48,213 nt of DNA from Rhodospirillum sp. (GCA_021741145.1 JAIOYK010000042.1:1-48213), one strand, 5' to 3'. Positions 23,683 to 33,234 are shown, counted from the stretch's first letter. The notes: generated by a model from the sequence alone, not told the origin. Made by a program: numbers and translations.

Positions 23683-25488
23683 GTGATTCCACATAACGCC
23701 CTGGACCCTACCATCCATACGTCGAGCCGCGTTTTGGTCGGCCGTTTAGCCAGGGACTTCGTAAGGCCCCGCTGGGCGACCATTGTCCATGGCCTGGCCT
23801 GGATGCTGGTTCTGGCCGGAGCGACGGTGGCCGTGGCCCATATGCTCAAGCCCGCCATTGACGGTATCGTCCATGGGGGAAAGCCCGATGCCCTCTGGGC
23901 CATTGGTGGGGGAATCCTCCTGGCTTTCACGGTCAAGGCCGTCTCCAACTTCTTCAGTGTTATCCTGGTGGCGAAGGCGGGGCTTGGCGCCGTGTCCGAT
24001 GCCCGGGATCGGCTGTACCGCCACATCGCGGGCATGGACCTGGCTTTCTTTCAGACTCATTCGGCCAGTGGTTTGGCCTCCCGTTTCACCGTCGATTTGC
24101 ACCAAATGCGGTTGGCCGTGTCCAACGGGCTGATCAGTCTGGGTCGGGACTTGGTGACCTTGGTTGGTTTGGTCGCCCATACCATCTGGCTGGATTGGCG
24201 CATGGCCCTGCTGGCCTACGTGGCTCTGCCCGTGGCCATCTGGCCGGTCAGTCGGATCGGGCGGCGCATTCGCCGCATCGCCTCGCGGACTCAGGAAGAA
24301 CTGGGGGGATTGAACGCCCGTTTGACCCAGACCTTGCGGGGGATCCGCATGGTCAAGATCTTCGGTGCCGAGGACTTCGAACGGGCCCGCGTTCATGCCC
24401 TGATCGAAACGGTTCGCGCCCAGACCTTCAAGGCGGAATGGACCCGGGCCTTGGTGACACCCGTCATGGAGGTCTTTGTTGGCGTCGCCGTGGGCGCGGC
24501 CCTGTTCTACGGCGGGGATCGGGTTCTGCGCGGGGAGGTTACGCCGGGCGACCTGACCGCTTTCCTGGGCTCCTTGCTGTTGGCCTATCAGCCCGCCAAG
24601 CGCTTAGCCAATCTGCATACCATTCTGCAGGAAGGATTGGCGGCCGCGGATCGGATGTACCACTTGATGGACTTGCGTCCGGCGCTGACGGAAGCGCCCG
24701 ATGCCACCCCCCTGGATCCGGGTCCAGGTCGGGTGCGGTTGGAGGCGGTAACCTTCGCTTATCCCAGTTCCCATTCCAGTCCAACGGTAGCGGATATCCA
24801 ACCCCCTCCCGCGCTGAAGGACGTGACCCTCTCCCTTGAGCCGGGCACCGTGACCGCCCTGGTTGGCCCATCGGGCGCGGGGAAGTCCACCCTCATGAAT
24901 ATGATCCCCCGATTCCATGATCCGGTGAACGGGCGGATCACAATCGATGGGCGGGACCTTCGCGGAGCAACCTTCCAGTCGATTTGGGGCTCCATCGCCT
25001 TGGTGAGCCAAGAGGTGGTTATCTTCGACGACTCGGTGCGGGCCAATATCGCCTATGGGTGTCCGGAGGCCGACGACGCGGCCATCGAGGCCGCCGCTCG
25101 TCGGGCCGCCGCCCACGACTTCGTCGCGGCCTTGCCCCAAGGGTATGAGACCCTGCTGGGAGAACAAGGAACTCGTCTGTCGGGGGGGCAGCGGCAACGC
25201 CTGTCCATCGCCCGAGCCTTCCTCAAGAACGCGCCGATTTTGCTTTTGGATGAACCGACCTCGGCGCTTGATACTGAATCGGAACGATTCATTCAGGCTG
25301 CTTTGACCGATCTGATGGCCGGACGGACTTGCCTGATCATCGCCCATCGGCTGAGCACCATTGTCGGGGCCGATACCATTCATGTGATGGAGAATGGCAT
25401 GATCGTCGAGACGGGAAATCATGGCGCGCTTTTGGCCCAAGGGGGGATTTACGCCCGGTTGCATGCTGCCCATGCCCTGGGCGCATGA
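23683..25488 (+). CDS. ABC transporter, MsbA-like lipid exporter half-transporter
   Basis: The 601-residue protein is a fused transmembrane plus ATPase half-transporter that would work as a homodimer. Six helices occupy about residues 25-320. The ATPase has Walker A GPSGAGKST (395-403), signature LSGGQRQRLSIARA (about 499), Walker B ILLLDEPTSALD (about 519) and the IIAHRLSTI H-loop. It resembles the MsbA group that flips lipid A-core, but this family also includes other lipid and peptide exporters, so the gene symbol is withheld. GTG at 23683 with GAGGA 9-10 bases upstream is the best start and gives a family-like length. It fits with the surface-glycan genes elsewhere in the window. Confidence 0.92.
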   Translation: MIPHNALDPTIHTSSRVLVGRLARDFVRPRWATIVHGLAWMLVLAGATVAVAHMLKPAIDGIVHGGKPDALWAIGGGILLAFTVKAVSNFFSVILVAKAGLGAVSDARDRLYRHIAGMDLAFFQTHSASGLASRFTVDLHQMRLAVSNGLISLGRDLVTLVGLVAHTIWLDWRMALLAYVALPVAIWPVSRIGRRIRRIASRTQEELGGLNARLTQTLRGIRMVKIFGAEDFERARVHALIETVRAQTFKAEWTRALVTPVMEVFVGVAVGAALFYGGDRVLRGEVTPGDLTAFLGSLLLAYQPAKRLANLHTILQEGLAAADRMYHLMDLRPALTEAPDATPLDPGPGRVRLEAVTFAYPSSHSSPTVADIQPPPALKDVTLSLEPGTVTALVGPSGAGKSTLMNMIPRFHDPVNGRITIDGRDLRGATFQSIWGSIALVSQEVVIFDDSVRANIAYGCPEADDAAIEAAARRAAAHDFVAALPQGYETLLGEQGTRLSGGQRQRLSIARAFLKNAPILLLDEPTSALDTESERFIQAALTDLMAGRTCLIIAHRLSTIVGADTIHVMENGMIVETGNHGALLAQGGIYARLHAAHALGA

Positions 25489-25671
25489 TCTTTCCCCACT
25501 GGATCCGAGGGGAAAAAATCCATCGATTCCGATGGATAGATGCCCTATCCTTGCCACGCTAGGAAACCGGTGTTGGCCCCAAGGCCAACCCCAAATTGGG
25601 GAGCCGAAACAAAAGCGTGGATCGGCTCCCGCCAAGGGAGTGATATTCGGTGTGGGATGAGGTCTGAAATC

Positions 25672-28525
25672 ATGCATCTCGCCACCGCGGCGGACATTCT
25701 GTCCGCGGCGATGGAGGCCGCTCCCGATGGCCTGTTGATCCTGGATAGCCAAGCCCAGTTGGTTGCGTTCAATTTAGCGGCGGAACGCCTCTTCGGTCGA
25801 CGGCGCGAGGAATTGCTGAATCGCAATGTCTCCGAATTGCTGGGCGAGAAATTCGCCACCATCACCGCCCTGCTGGGTCGCGACCCCGATGGCGTGGCTT
25901 CGGAAACCAAACGCTACCTGACGATTTCTCCACCGAGTGGCCTTTCGGTCACCGTGGAAATGACCTTCAGCGCCACCGAGGTTGCGGGCAAACGGTACCA
26001 CGTGGCCTTGGCCCGGGAAGCCTCGGTCATGCCGACCGGCCCGGATACTTGGCTGGAGACGGAGGAACGTCTGGGGAATTTCGCCGCCAATATGCCGGGC
26101 ATCGTCTTTCAACGAGTCCTGCGGCCCGACGGCACCCTTTATTACCCCTTTTTCTCCGCGGGCGTGGAGGAGGTGCTGGGCTTTCAGCCCGAGGAAATTT
26201 CCGTCGCCCGCGACGGCAGCTTGGACGCCATCCATTGGGCCGACCGGGACAGATATCTGGAGAACGTCAACCGGTCCGCGGCCACCCTGGGGGTTTGCCT
26301 GGAGGAATTCCGAGCCATCGGACGGGACGGCACGGTGAAATGGCTTTCCGGGACCGCCCAACCTCAGACCATGCCCAATGGCGATGTCCTGTGGGATGGT
26401 GTTCTGATTGATGTCACCGACCGCAAACGGGCCGAGCTGTGGCTTGAAATGATCATGAACCATGCCGCCGACGGCATCGTAACCATTTCCGAGGATGGAC
26501 TGATCGAATCCGTGAACGCCGCGGTCGGCGCGGTTTTCGCCTATGATACCGACGAATTGATCGGTCAGAACGTCTCCGTTTTGATGCCTGAACAAGACCA
26601 AGGTGAGTACAACGATTATCTGAAACGCTACTTGACCACGGGCGAGGGGACCCTGATCGGGACGGGTCCCCGAGAGTTGAAGGGCATGCGTAAGGACGGG
26701 AGCGCCTTCCCCCTGGAAATGGCCTTGTCGGAGGTTTTGACCGAAGGCCGGCGTATTTTCATCGGAGTGATCCGCGATATCACCCAGCGCAAGGAGACGG
26801 AAAACGCCCTAGCCGCCACCCAGCAACGATTGCAGAATATCGCCGACAACGTTCCTGGGTTGGTCTTCCAGCGCATGCTGACCGTCGATGGGGAACTCGT
26901 GTTTCTTTACATTAGCAACGGGGTGCGAGAAGTCCTGGGGGTCGAATCCGATGCTTTGCTGAAAAACGGCACCCTGTTCCTGGACGCCATGGCACCCGAC
27001 GATCGGGATCTGTTCCTGGAAAGCCTCAAGCAGTCGGCCGCGACCCTCGAACCGATGGAAGATGACATCAAGGTCATTGGCATGCAGGGGGACGAACGCT
27101 GGTTGCGGGGTTGGTCTCGGCCCCACCGCCTTCCCAATGGCGATGTGGTCTGGGAAGGGGTCGCCTTGGATGTTACCGACCGGAAACGGGCGGAAGGGCG
27201 TCTAACTTTTCTGGCTTATTACGATCCCCTGACAGGTCTGGGCAATCGGTCCCTCTTCGTCGAGCGGTTCGAGCGGGCCCGTCAGTTCGCTCGCAACATG
27301 GGGACTTGGGTCGCGGTCCTGTCCCTGGGTCTCGACCGGTTCAGCATCATCAACGCCACCATCGGCCATACCATGGGCGACCGGGTCCTGGTCGCCGTGG
27401 CCCGGCGCTTGCAGCAAAGTCTGGACGCTGGGTCCATCGTCTGCCGGGCGGGGGGAGACCGCTTCCTGGTTCTGCTGACGGGCCTGTCTAACCACGCCGA
27501 TCTGTTCGAATCCGTTGAAGTGCTGCAAGGGGCCTTCGCCCAACCCCTGGAATTGGATGGCCAACAATTCGACATGACCGTGTCCATCGGTGGCGCGATT
27601 CATCCCAACGATGGGGATAACGCGGAAACCCTCATTATGCACGCCGACGCGGCCCTGCACCGGGCCAAGGCCGGGGGGGGGCGGAGCCTTCCAGATGTTC
27701 ACCGAGGAAATGGGCGCTCGGGCCGCCCAGATGCTGACCATGCAGAACCGCTTGCGGCGGGGTCTGGACAGGCGGGAATTCGTCGCCTACTTCCAACCCC
27801 AGGTCGATGTTCAAACGGGCGAGATCACCGGTTGCGAAGCCCTGGCCCGCTGGGTGAGCCCGGAGGATGGCTTGATCTCCCCGGGTAAGTTCATTCCGGT
27901 GGCGGAGGAATATGGCCTGATCGACGCCATTTGTGTTCAGGTCCTGTCCGATGCCTGTCGATGGACGTCCGAGTGGCGCAGCCGTGGTCTGCCGGAGGTC
28001 ACCGTCGCGGTGAATATTTCCGGTCGCCAATTCCATAATTCCCGGCAGCTGATCCAAATCGTCGAGGAAAGCCTGGCCACCTATGCGTTGAACCCGGAAT
28101 GCCTGGAGTTGGAGCTGACCGAAAGCTCCGCCATGAATGACCCGGAAAACGCCATCAACGTGGTCAACTTGTTCCGGGAACGGGGGGTATCCTGTTCCAT
28201 CGACGATTTCGGCACGGGCTATTCCTCCCTGTCCGTTCTCAAGCGGTTCCCCATCCGCAAGCTTAAGATCGACCGCAGCTTTGTCATGGATGTGACCACC
28301 GACAGCAATGACGCGGCCATTGTCCAAGCCATCATCGCCATGGCCCATGCCCTGAATCTGAAGGTCGTGGCGGAAGGGGTGGAAACCCTGGAGCATCTGG
28401 ATTTCCTGAGCAAAGTTGGTTGTGACTCCATTCAGGGTTACCTGTTCTCCAAACCCCTTCCTGGGGAGGAGATGGCCGCCATGCTTGCGGCGGGCAAGCC
28501 GATCCCCAAGCCCCAGGATGTCTGA
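25672..28525 (+). pseudogene. PAS-GGDEF-EAL protein split by a frameshift in a G9 tract (possibly phase-variable)
   Basis: From 25672 (AGG ribosome site 9 bases upstream; 25657 is an alternative) a frame codes three to four PAS domains and a GGDEF domain of about 170 residues. It leaves the family sequence at nine consecutive G (27673-27681) and stops at 27888. The rest of the GGDEF domain and a full EAL domain continue in the next frame to 28525. With eight G the two would join as HRAKAGGGGAFQMFTEE, which is the normal reading. The GGDEF site is degenerate (AGGDRF, about residue 594), so cyclase activity is unlikely. The EAL domain keeps CEALARW, ELTESS, DDFGTGYSS, KIDRSFV and VAEGVET and looks like an active phosphodiesterase. 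The tract may be slippage-prone, or this may be a sequencing error. Confidence 0.85.
27673..27681 (+). repeat. Run of nine G inside the GGDEF-EAL gene
   Basis: The longest homopolymer I noticed in a coding region here. Losing one G (or gaining two) restores a full-length protein of about 950 residues; the present length separates the EAL domain from its upstream part. Confidence 0.95.
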
Positions 28526-28852
28526 TCCCATCCTGACCAGGGCGCCGAAATCTAATTAACTTCAATTGAAGTTGACAGCCCCGATCCGGGACGGCACCTT
28601 GCCTTCTGAATAAGCCTTTGCGACCAGGGTGGCCCCCCGTTGGGATCGAACCCACGTTTGGATATGTAATTTGAATTCTAATATTTTAACTTAATTCATT
28701 TGGTTATGAGTATTTCCTTACAACTTGGATTGAGTGCTTTGACCGGGTGTGGAGCGCCTGTGATTTATTCCGAGTCAGGTATGGATCCGGGGGAGTCTCC
28801 TCTGGGTGTGGGCATCACGGGCGCGATGGGCCCATGGAAGAGGAGACCAGCC
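28526..28852. other. AT-rich intergenic region with a palindrome and tRNA-like fragment
   Basis: This 327-base stretch before the J-domain gene has a perfect 16-base palindrome (28558-28573, arm AACTTCAA) that runs into a TTGACA hexamer (28572-28577). On the minus strand 28627-28655 contains a GTGGGTTCGATCCC segment and a CCACC end that resemble the T-arm and 3' end of a tRNA or tmRNA. The T-stem has a mismatch and no body can be folded, so it is at best a remnant. The part from about 28660 to 28710 is clearly AT-rich compared with the rest of the window. Confidence 0.5.
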
Positions 28853-29575
28853 TTGGCCGCCGAGGTAAAACATTCCTACACCGTTCCTTGCGCGTCTTCC
28901 TTTCGGGACGAGGCTTTGGCCCTGGCCGACCGGAGGCGGGTCAACGTGGGGGATTTGGCCCGCTCGGTGATGCTGGTGGTCCCACCTTTGGAAATCGAGG
29001 GATTTCCAGATCCCGGTGAACCCCAGGCGGGGGATCGCGAGACCGTGGTCCTGAAGTCCGGCCCTTCGGAAGGGCGGCCCTGGCGCCGAAAACCACGTTT
29101 GCAGGTGCGGATGATCAAAGGCGTCTCGGTCCCTTTTATCCGCCGGGCCATCGGTCTCGCTCTGGCCATGGAGCAAGGTGCCGTGGCGGTGTCCATTGGC
29201 GGCACCAGCGCCCAGGAAGCCGAGGCCGCCGAGGACGCCCGGCGGGACCTGGAACGAAGAATGAGGGCGATGCATTCCGAATTTGAGCGTGAAAAGGCGC
29301 AAATGACCCAGGAATCAACCGACATTCGGAAAGAAGTCGACCGTTTGCGGTCCATGGTCGAAGTTTTGATGGGAGATCCCATTCCCGGTGGCATAAACAG
29401 CCATGGGGAGGCCCTATTTGTCATGGGATTTGCCCCAGGATCCTGGCCGGATAGCCGGGAATTGAAAAGTCGGTTCCGGATGTTGGCGACCATCCATCAC
29501 CCGGACAGTGGTATGGGGAGTCACGTCCGCATGAGTCAGCTCAACCAAGCCATGGAATATTTGCGAAACCGGTAG
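28853..29575 (+). CDS. RHH-like N-terminus joined to a C-terminal J domain
   Basis: The 240-residue protein begins with a segment resembling ribbon-helix-helix repressors (FRDEALALADRRRVNVGDLARSVML, residues about 12-36, written here in parts: RDEALALADRRR then VNVGDLARSVML). A proline- and glycine-rich middle and a charged coiled-coil stretch (about 120-175, with DLERRMRAMHSEFEREKAQM) follow. It ends in a J-domain-like region with the diagnostic HPD at residues 216-218 (TIHHPDSG) and the flanking helices SRELKSRFRMLA and MSQLNQAMEYLR. TTG at 28853 is the preferred start because AGGAG lies 7 bases upstream and the conserved region starts there; an ATG at 28700 opens a longer, unlikely reading. 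The combination would bring DnaK to a DNA- or protein-bound target, but the role is unknown. Confidence 0.72.
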   Translation: MAAEVKHSYTVPCASSFRDEALALADRRRVNVGDLARSVMLVVPPLEIEGFPDPGEPQAGDRETVVLKSGPSEGRPWRRKPRLQVRMIKGVSVPFIRRAIGLALAMEQGAVAVSIGGTSAQEAEAAEDARRDLERRMRAMHSEFEREKAQMTQESTDIRKEVDRLRSMVEVLMGDPIPGGINSHGEALFVMGFAPGSWPDSRELKSRFRMLATIHHPDSGMGSHVRMSQLNQAMEYLRNR

Positions 29576-29751
29576 GGTGGTTTCCAAACCGGTCCGAATC
29601 TTCGGCCCCTTGGCCCATTGAATGGCTCGGGATATGCTGCCTGAACCATGGATCCCATATCCAGGGGACGATAAATTAAAATCGGCTATTCAAGGCTGGT
29701 TTCCGACCTTTTTCACAGTCCAAGAACGATATCCCATTGGAGGAGACATCC

Positions 29752-30855
29752 ATGAAGCGGCGTGATTTCCTGACGACGGCGGCCACGGTCGGCGCGGCGG
29801 CGGCCTCGGTCCCCCTGGCGGCTCCCGCCCTTGCGCAGGAGCGGATCGAATGGAAGATGGTGGCACCCTGGCCGAAGAACGCACCGGGGGTTGGTGTCAA
29901 CGCCCAACGGTTCGCCGATATGGTGACCGAAATGTCTGGTGGCCGGCTAACCATCATGCTCTTCGCCGGGGGCGAACTGGTCCCGCCCTTCGAGGTTCTC
30001 GACGCCGTGCAAAGCGATATCGCCCAGCTTGGCCATGCGACCCCCTATTATTGGCAAGGCAAGGCCAAGGCCCTGAATCTGTTCACCACCGTTCCTTTCG
30101 GTCTGATGGCCTGGGAGATGAATGGGTGGCTGACCTTCGGCGATGGTATGGCCCTATGGGAGGAAGTCTACGCGCCGATGGGCGTGAAGCCTTTCTACGC
30201 GGGCAATTCCGGTAGCCAGGCCGGGGGTTGGTTCAACAAGGAAATCAACACCTTGGATGATCTGAAAGGCCTGAAGATGCGGATCGCGGGCCTCGGCGGG
30301 GAGGTGATGCGTCGCCTGGGCGCGGCGACGGTCCTAACCCCCCCGGGGGAGATCATGCCCGCCCTGATGTCCGGTGCGGTGGATGCCGCGGAATGGGTCA
30401 GTCCTTGGCTCGATATCGCCTTTGGCCTGCAAAAGGCGGCGAAGTACTACTACATGCCCGCCTTCCACGAGCCCGGCCCCTCGTTGGAAGTCATCGTCAA
30501 CCAAGCCCGTTACGACGCCCTGCCCAAGGACCTGCAAGCAATCATCAAGTTCGCGGCCCATGCGACCAATTCCATCACGCTGGCCGACTTCACCTACAAC
30601 AACACCATGGTCTTCGACAGCATGCAGGAAAAGTATCCGGAGATCGGGATCCGGACCTTCTCGCCGGAGATCATCGAGGCAATGGGTAAGGCGACGACCG
30701 AAGTGCTGGAAGAGATGGCCGCCGAGGATCCCATGACCGCCAAGGTCTACGCCTCTTTCAAGGCTTATAACGAAAAATGCGCCAAGTACCAGGCCCACGC
30801 GGACCTGCCCACCTTGCGCAACCGGGAAATCGCCCTGGGTCTGACCAAGGGTTGA
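29752..30855 (+). CDS. Tat-exported TRAP substrate-binding protein (FcbT1/TakP type), without adjacent permease
   Basis: The 367-residue protein begins MKRRDFLTTAATVGAA, a twin-arginine signal with the RRDFL box, followed by an alanine-rich hydrophobic core and cleavage near ALAQ (residue about 30). The mature part has the TakP/FcbT1 family traits, namely LKGLKMRIAGLGGEVMRRLG and the AAEWVSPWLDIAFG block. A GGAGGAG site lies about 6 bases upstream of the ATG at 29752. The substrate is probably an organic or aromatic acid by family resemblance only. Unlike dctP at 2016 it has no DctQ or DctM gene next to it: the next gene is on the other strand, so it must work with permeases elsewhere or share those of another system. 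A GC-rich hairpin follows. Confidence 0.92.
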   Translation: MKRRDFLTTAATVGAAAASVPLAAPALAQERIEWKMVAPWPKNAPGVGVNAQRFADMVTEMSGGRLTIMLFAGGELVPPFEVLDAVQSDIAQLGHATPYYWQGKAKALNLFTTVPFGLMAWEMNGWLTFGDGMALWEEVYAPMGVKPFYAGNSGSQAGGWFNKEINTLDDLKGLKMRIAGLGGEVMRRLGAATVLTPPGEIMPALMSGAVDAAEWVSPWLDIAFGLQKAAKYYYMPAFHEPGPSLEVIVNQARYDALPKDLQAIIKFAAHATNSITLADFTYNNTMVFDSMQEKYPEIGIRTFSPEIIEAMGKATTEVLEEMAAEDPMTAKVYASFKAYNEKCAKYQAHADLPTLRNREIALGLTKG

Positions 30856-30862
30856 GCGCCAC

Positions 30863-30886
30863 GGATGGGGGCCGCGCCCCCCATCC
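30863..30886 (+). terminator. Possible terminator after the TRAP binding protein
   Basis: GGATGGGGG (30863-30871) and CCCCCATCC (30878-30886) form a 9-base-pair stem with a six-base loop 8 bases beyond the stop codon. The following T content is weak, so efficiency is uncertain. Confidence 0.55.
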
Positions 30887-31000
30887 CCCTTGCCCGGGAC
30901 AGCGAAGGTCTCCCGACTCCTTGATGTTTGCTATCAACAGGCGATGACAGGCGATGACAGGATAGGGCGTGGACAAGGTCACGCGTTCCCGTGGACGGAT

Positions 31001-31034
31001 AAAGAAAAGGCCCAGGTGGCTCCCCCCCTGGACC
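31001..31034 (-). terminator. Rho-independent terminator of the Bax-inhibitor-like gene
   Basis: On the minus strand an 8-base-pair stem (31034-31027 with 31016-31009, one G-T pair) is followed by TTTTCTTT (plus strand 31008-31001). It lies about 50 bases after the stop at 31086. Confidence 0.75.
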
Positions 31035-31085
31035 TTCTTCGTATCCTATTCCGTCCGTCCCCCAAAGGGGATGGATGGAGGCCGC

Positions 31086-31838
31086 CTAACGGCGATCCCC
31101 CAGGAACATCAACAGGAACTGCATCAGGTTGATGAAGTTCAGGTACAGGCCGAGCGCACTGAACACAGCCAGCTTGGTCTCGGATTCTTGGCCCATGCCC
31201 GCGTAGTAGCGCTCCTTGATGGCCTGGGTGTCGTAGGCGATCAGGCCCGAGAACACCAGCACGCCGCCAGCGGAGATGACAAACATCAGCATGGAACTGC
31301 CCACGAAGATATTCACGATACCCGCGATCAAGATTCCGATCAGCCCCATGAACAGGAACTTGCCGAAGGCCGACAGGTCCCGCTTGGTGGTGTAGCCATA
31401 CAGGCTTAGGGAGGCGAAAGCCGCGGCGGTGATGAAGAAGACGCGAACCACGCTCTCCCCGGTGTAGACCACCAGCAGAGTCGAAAGACTGATCCCCTGC
31501 AGGGACACGAAAGCCCAGTAGAAGGCCTGGGTGGCCGTCGCGCTCATGCGCTGACCGGCGAACATAACCAGGAACAAGAGGGCAAGCGGGGCGAAGACCG
31601 CGATCATGCCCATGCCATTCAGACCGATCAGCTGTCCTTCGGGGGTCACCTGATAGAACATGCTGGCCAGCGAGGTGTGCACCACCGCGAGCGCCACCAG
31701 GCCCGACAGGAGCAGACCGGATGCCATGTAGTTGTACACACTCAGCATGAAGGAGCGCAGTCCGGCATCCACTTGGGCCTCCGCCCGCGTTCCAGCCTGG
31801 GACCGCGACAGATGCGCTTGTCTGATGTCGTCGACCAT
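31086..31838 (-). CDS. Bax inhibitor-1/YccA family membrane protein
   Basis: The 250-residue protein has seven hydrophobic segments starting at about residue 35 and the family end GLYLNFINLMQFLLMFLG. It also carries YDTQAIKERY, whose aspartate belongs to the BI-1 pair that couples pH to calcium leak in BsYetJ. The cytosolic N-terminus has the LRSFMLSVYNYMASGL start of the YbhL/YccA group. E. coli YccA modulates the FtsH protease, and other members conduct calcium; neither is demonstrated here. It stands alone with its own terminator. The region upstream (31839-32090) is AT-rich and probably holds its promoter, but I could not assign boxes with confidence. Confidence 0.94.
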   Translation of the reverse strand: MVDDIRQAHLSRSQAGTRAEAQVDAGLRSFMLSVYNYMASGLLLSGLVALAVVHTSLASMFYQVTPEGQLIGLNGMGMIAVFAPLALLFLVMFAGQRMSATATQAFYWAFVSLQGISLSTLLVVYTGESVVRVFFITAAAFASLSLYGYTTKRDLSAFGKFLFMGLIGILIAGIVNIFVGSSMLMFVISAGGVLVFSGLIAYDTQAIKERYYAGMGQESETKLAVFSALGLYLNFINLMQFLLMFLGDRR

Positions 31839-32090
31839 ATTTTCCTCTTCGATCTCTCAAATCGTGTTGTGAACCGATCGAGGGTTGTCCCGTGAGACAG
31901 TTTGTCACGAACCCCTCGCATCCTAATATGGCATGGATTTCGAAGGAATCAACGGATACTCGTCGGAAACGGATCGCGGGTTTTCCCAGTAATATTTGTG
32001 TATATCGCATGCCATGATTTCGCCTTCTTTGGAAGACTTGCGGCGACTCGCGCCTTTTCTGAAACAGGGAATTGGCGAATCGGTGGACGT

Positions 32091-32963
32091 TCAGGATCCT
32101 AGGCGGATCGCTTCCGGATCCTGTCCGGCGACCAGGGTCCGTGCCCGGGCCTGTCCGTTGACGGCGTAGCAGTAGACACAGCCATGGGCGCAGGTGTCAT
32201 AGGCGCCAATATCCCGGGACTGGGCACAGGCGCAGGTCGGTCGGTGGGGTTTGGCGTTCGGTGCGATGGGTCGCCCCGCGATCCGCGAGAGACGCGCGGC
32301 GTCCACGCAGGCGGCCTCGGTTACTCCGGGGACCAAAAGGTCCGGCTGGGCGCAGAGGGACACCCGAAGCCCCCGGTCCGCGGCCAATCCCGCCAGCTCG
32401 GCCAGAAGGCTTTGTTTCGCCTCCAGTGGGGGATCGATCCAACCGAGTCCCGCGACTTTGTCCAGGCGCCGGATGGCCTTTTTGTAGGGTTGGAGGAAGG
32501 AAACCACGACTTCGTCCGTCAGGGTCAGGCTGGCGATCCGGTCGGCCAAGCGGGCGAAGGTTTCCCGGTGGTGGAGAGCCGGGGTTTGGCGGGAGAGGAC
32601 AATGGGGTCGTACCGCCAGACCAGCCGGCCAGGGCCGTGGGCGCGGGTGATCTCCTCCATCACGGCCAAGGCTTGGTTTGGCGCCGGTGTGCCGCCATCC
32701 AGGGACGCGGGCAGGCCGGTCACCGTATAGTGGATGATAAAGGGATCTCCTCGCTTGGCCACCCGGTCGAGTTGGGGCAGAAAGGGCCGGGCGTTGCGGG
32801 TCCAGAAGACGAAACCATCCACCGCTCCGATCTCCAGGGAGATCCGGCTTGGGGGACCGCCGTAGGGGTTGCGGACATCCACCCACCCGGCGTCAAGCCG
32901 CCGCGCGAACCAAGCCCCATGGAAGGCGGGAATGTCCGTTCGGTAGCTGGCGGAGATGATCAT
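32091..32963 (-). CDS. DUF1848 family protein
   Basis: The 290-residue soluble protein belongs to DUF1848. The N-terminal MIISASYRTDIPAFHG and the RNPYGG, VFWTRNA and HYTVTG blocks are characteristic. The C-terminal cysteine cluster around CACAQSRDIGAYDTC and HGCVYCYA resembles an iron-sulfur binding site, and family members have been compared with radical-SAM and SPL-like repair enzymes on that basis. The function is unknown. It lies 28 bases downstream of the DUF1178 gene on the same strand, so the two probably share a transcript. The start at 32963 is standard for the family. Confidence 0.92.
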   Translation of the reverse strand: MIISASYRTDIPAFHGAWFARRLDAGWVDVRNPYGGPPSRISLEIGAVDGFVFWTRNARPFLPQLDRVAKRGDPFIIHYTVTGLPASLDGGTPAPNQALAVMEEITRAHGPGRLVWRYDPIVLSRQTPALHHRETFARLADRIASLTLTDEVVVSFLQPYKKAIRRLDKVAGLGWIDPPLEAKQSLLAELAGLAADRGLRVSLCAQPDLLVPGVTEAACVDAARLSRIAGRPIAPNAKPHRPTCACAQSRDIGAYDTCAHGCVYCYAVNGQARARTLVAGQDPEAIRLGS

Positions 32964-32991
32964 CGGGATCCCGGGGCGTCACCGTGCCCCG

Positions 32992-33234
32992 TTAGCCCAT
33001 CATCGAGGGACACAGACCCGAGGCGCAGGCCGGAGCTCCACAGGGCGCGGCGGGCTGGACCGGGGCCTTGGGGCCGCCGATGTTCGGCGCCATCAGGGTC
33101 TTGTGGACCTGGGTGTCGCCGCATTCGGGGCAGGACAACCCCTTGGTCTCGGCCTTGGCGTCATAATCGGCCATGTTGTCGAACCATTGCTCAAAGACGT
33201 GGTCGTGGGCGCATTCTAGGCTATAACGGATCAT
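32992..33234 (-). CDS. DUF1178 family small zinc-ribbon protein (short form)
   Basis: The 80-residue protein starts MIRYSLECAHDHVFEQWF and has a CPECG half of a zinc-ribbon (about residue 35) followed by the KTLMAPNIG segment, as in DUF1178 proteins. Family members are usually about 140-150 residues; this one is shorter and ends in a Cys-rich tail (CGAPACASGLCPSMM) that may complete a second metal site. The start at 33234 gives the family N-terminus, with GAGGA 7-8 bases upstream; an in-frame ATG at 33252 would add six residues. No role is known. It is next to DUF1848 on the same strand. Confidence 0.75.
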   Translation of the reverse strand: MIRYSLECAHDHVFEQWFDNMADYDAKAETKGLSCPECGDTQVHKTLMAPNIGGPKAPVQPAAPCGAPACASGLCPSMMG

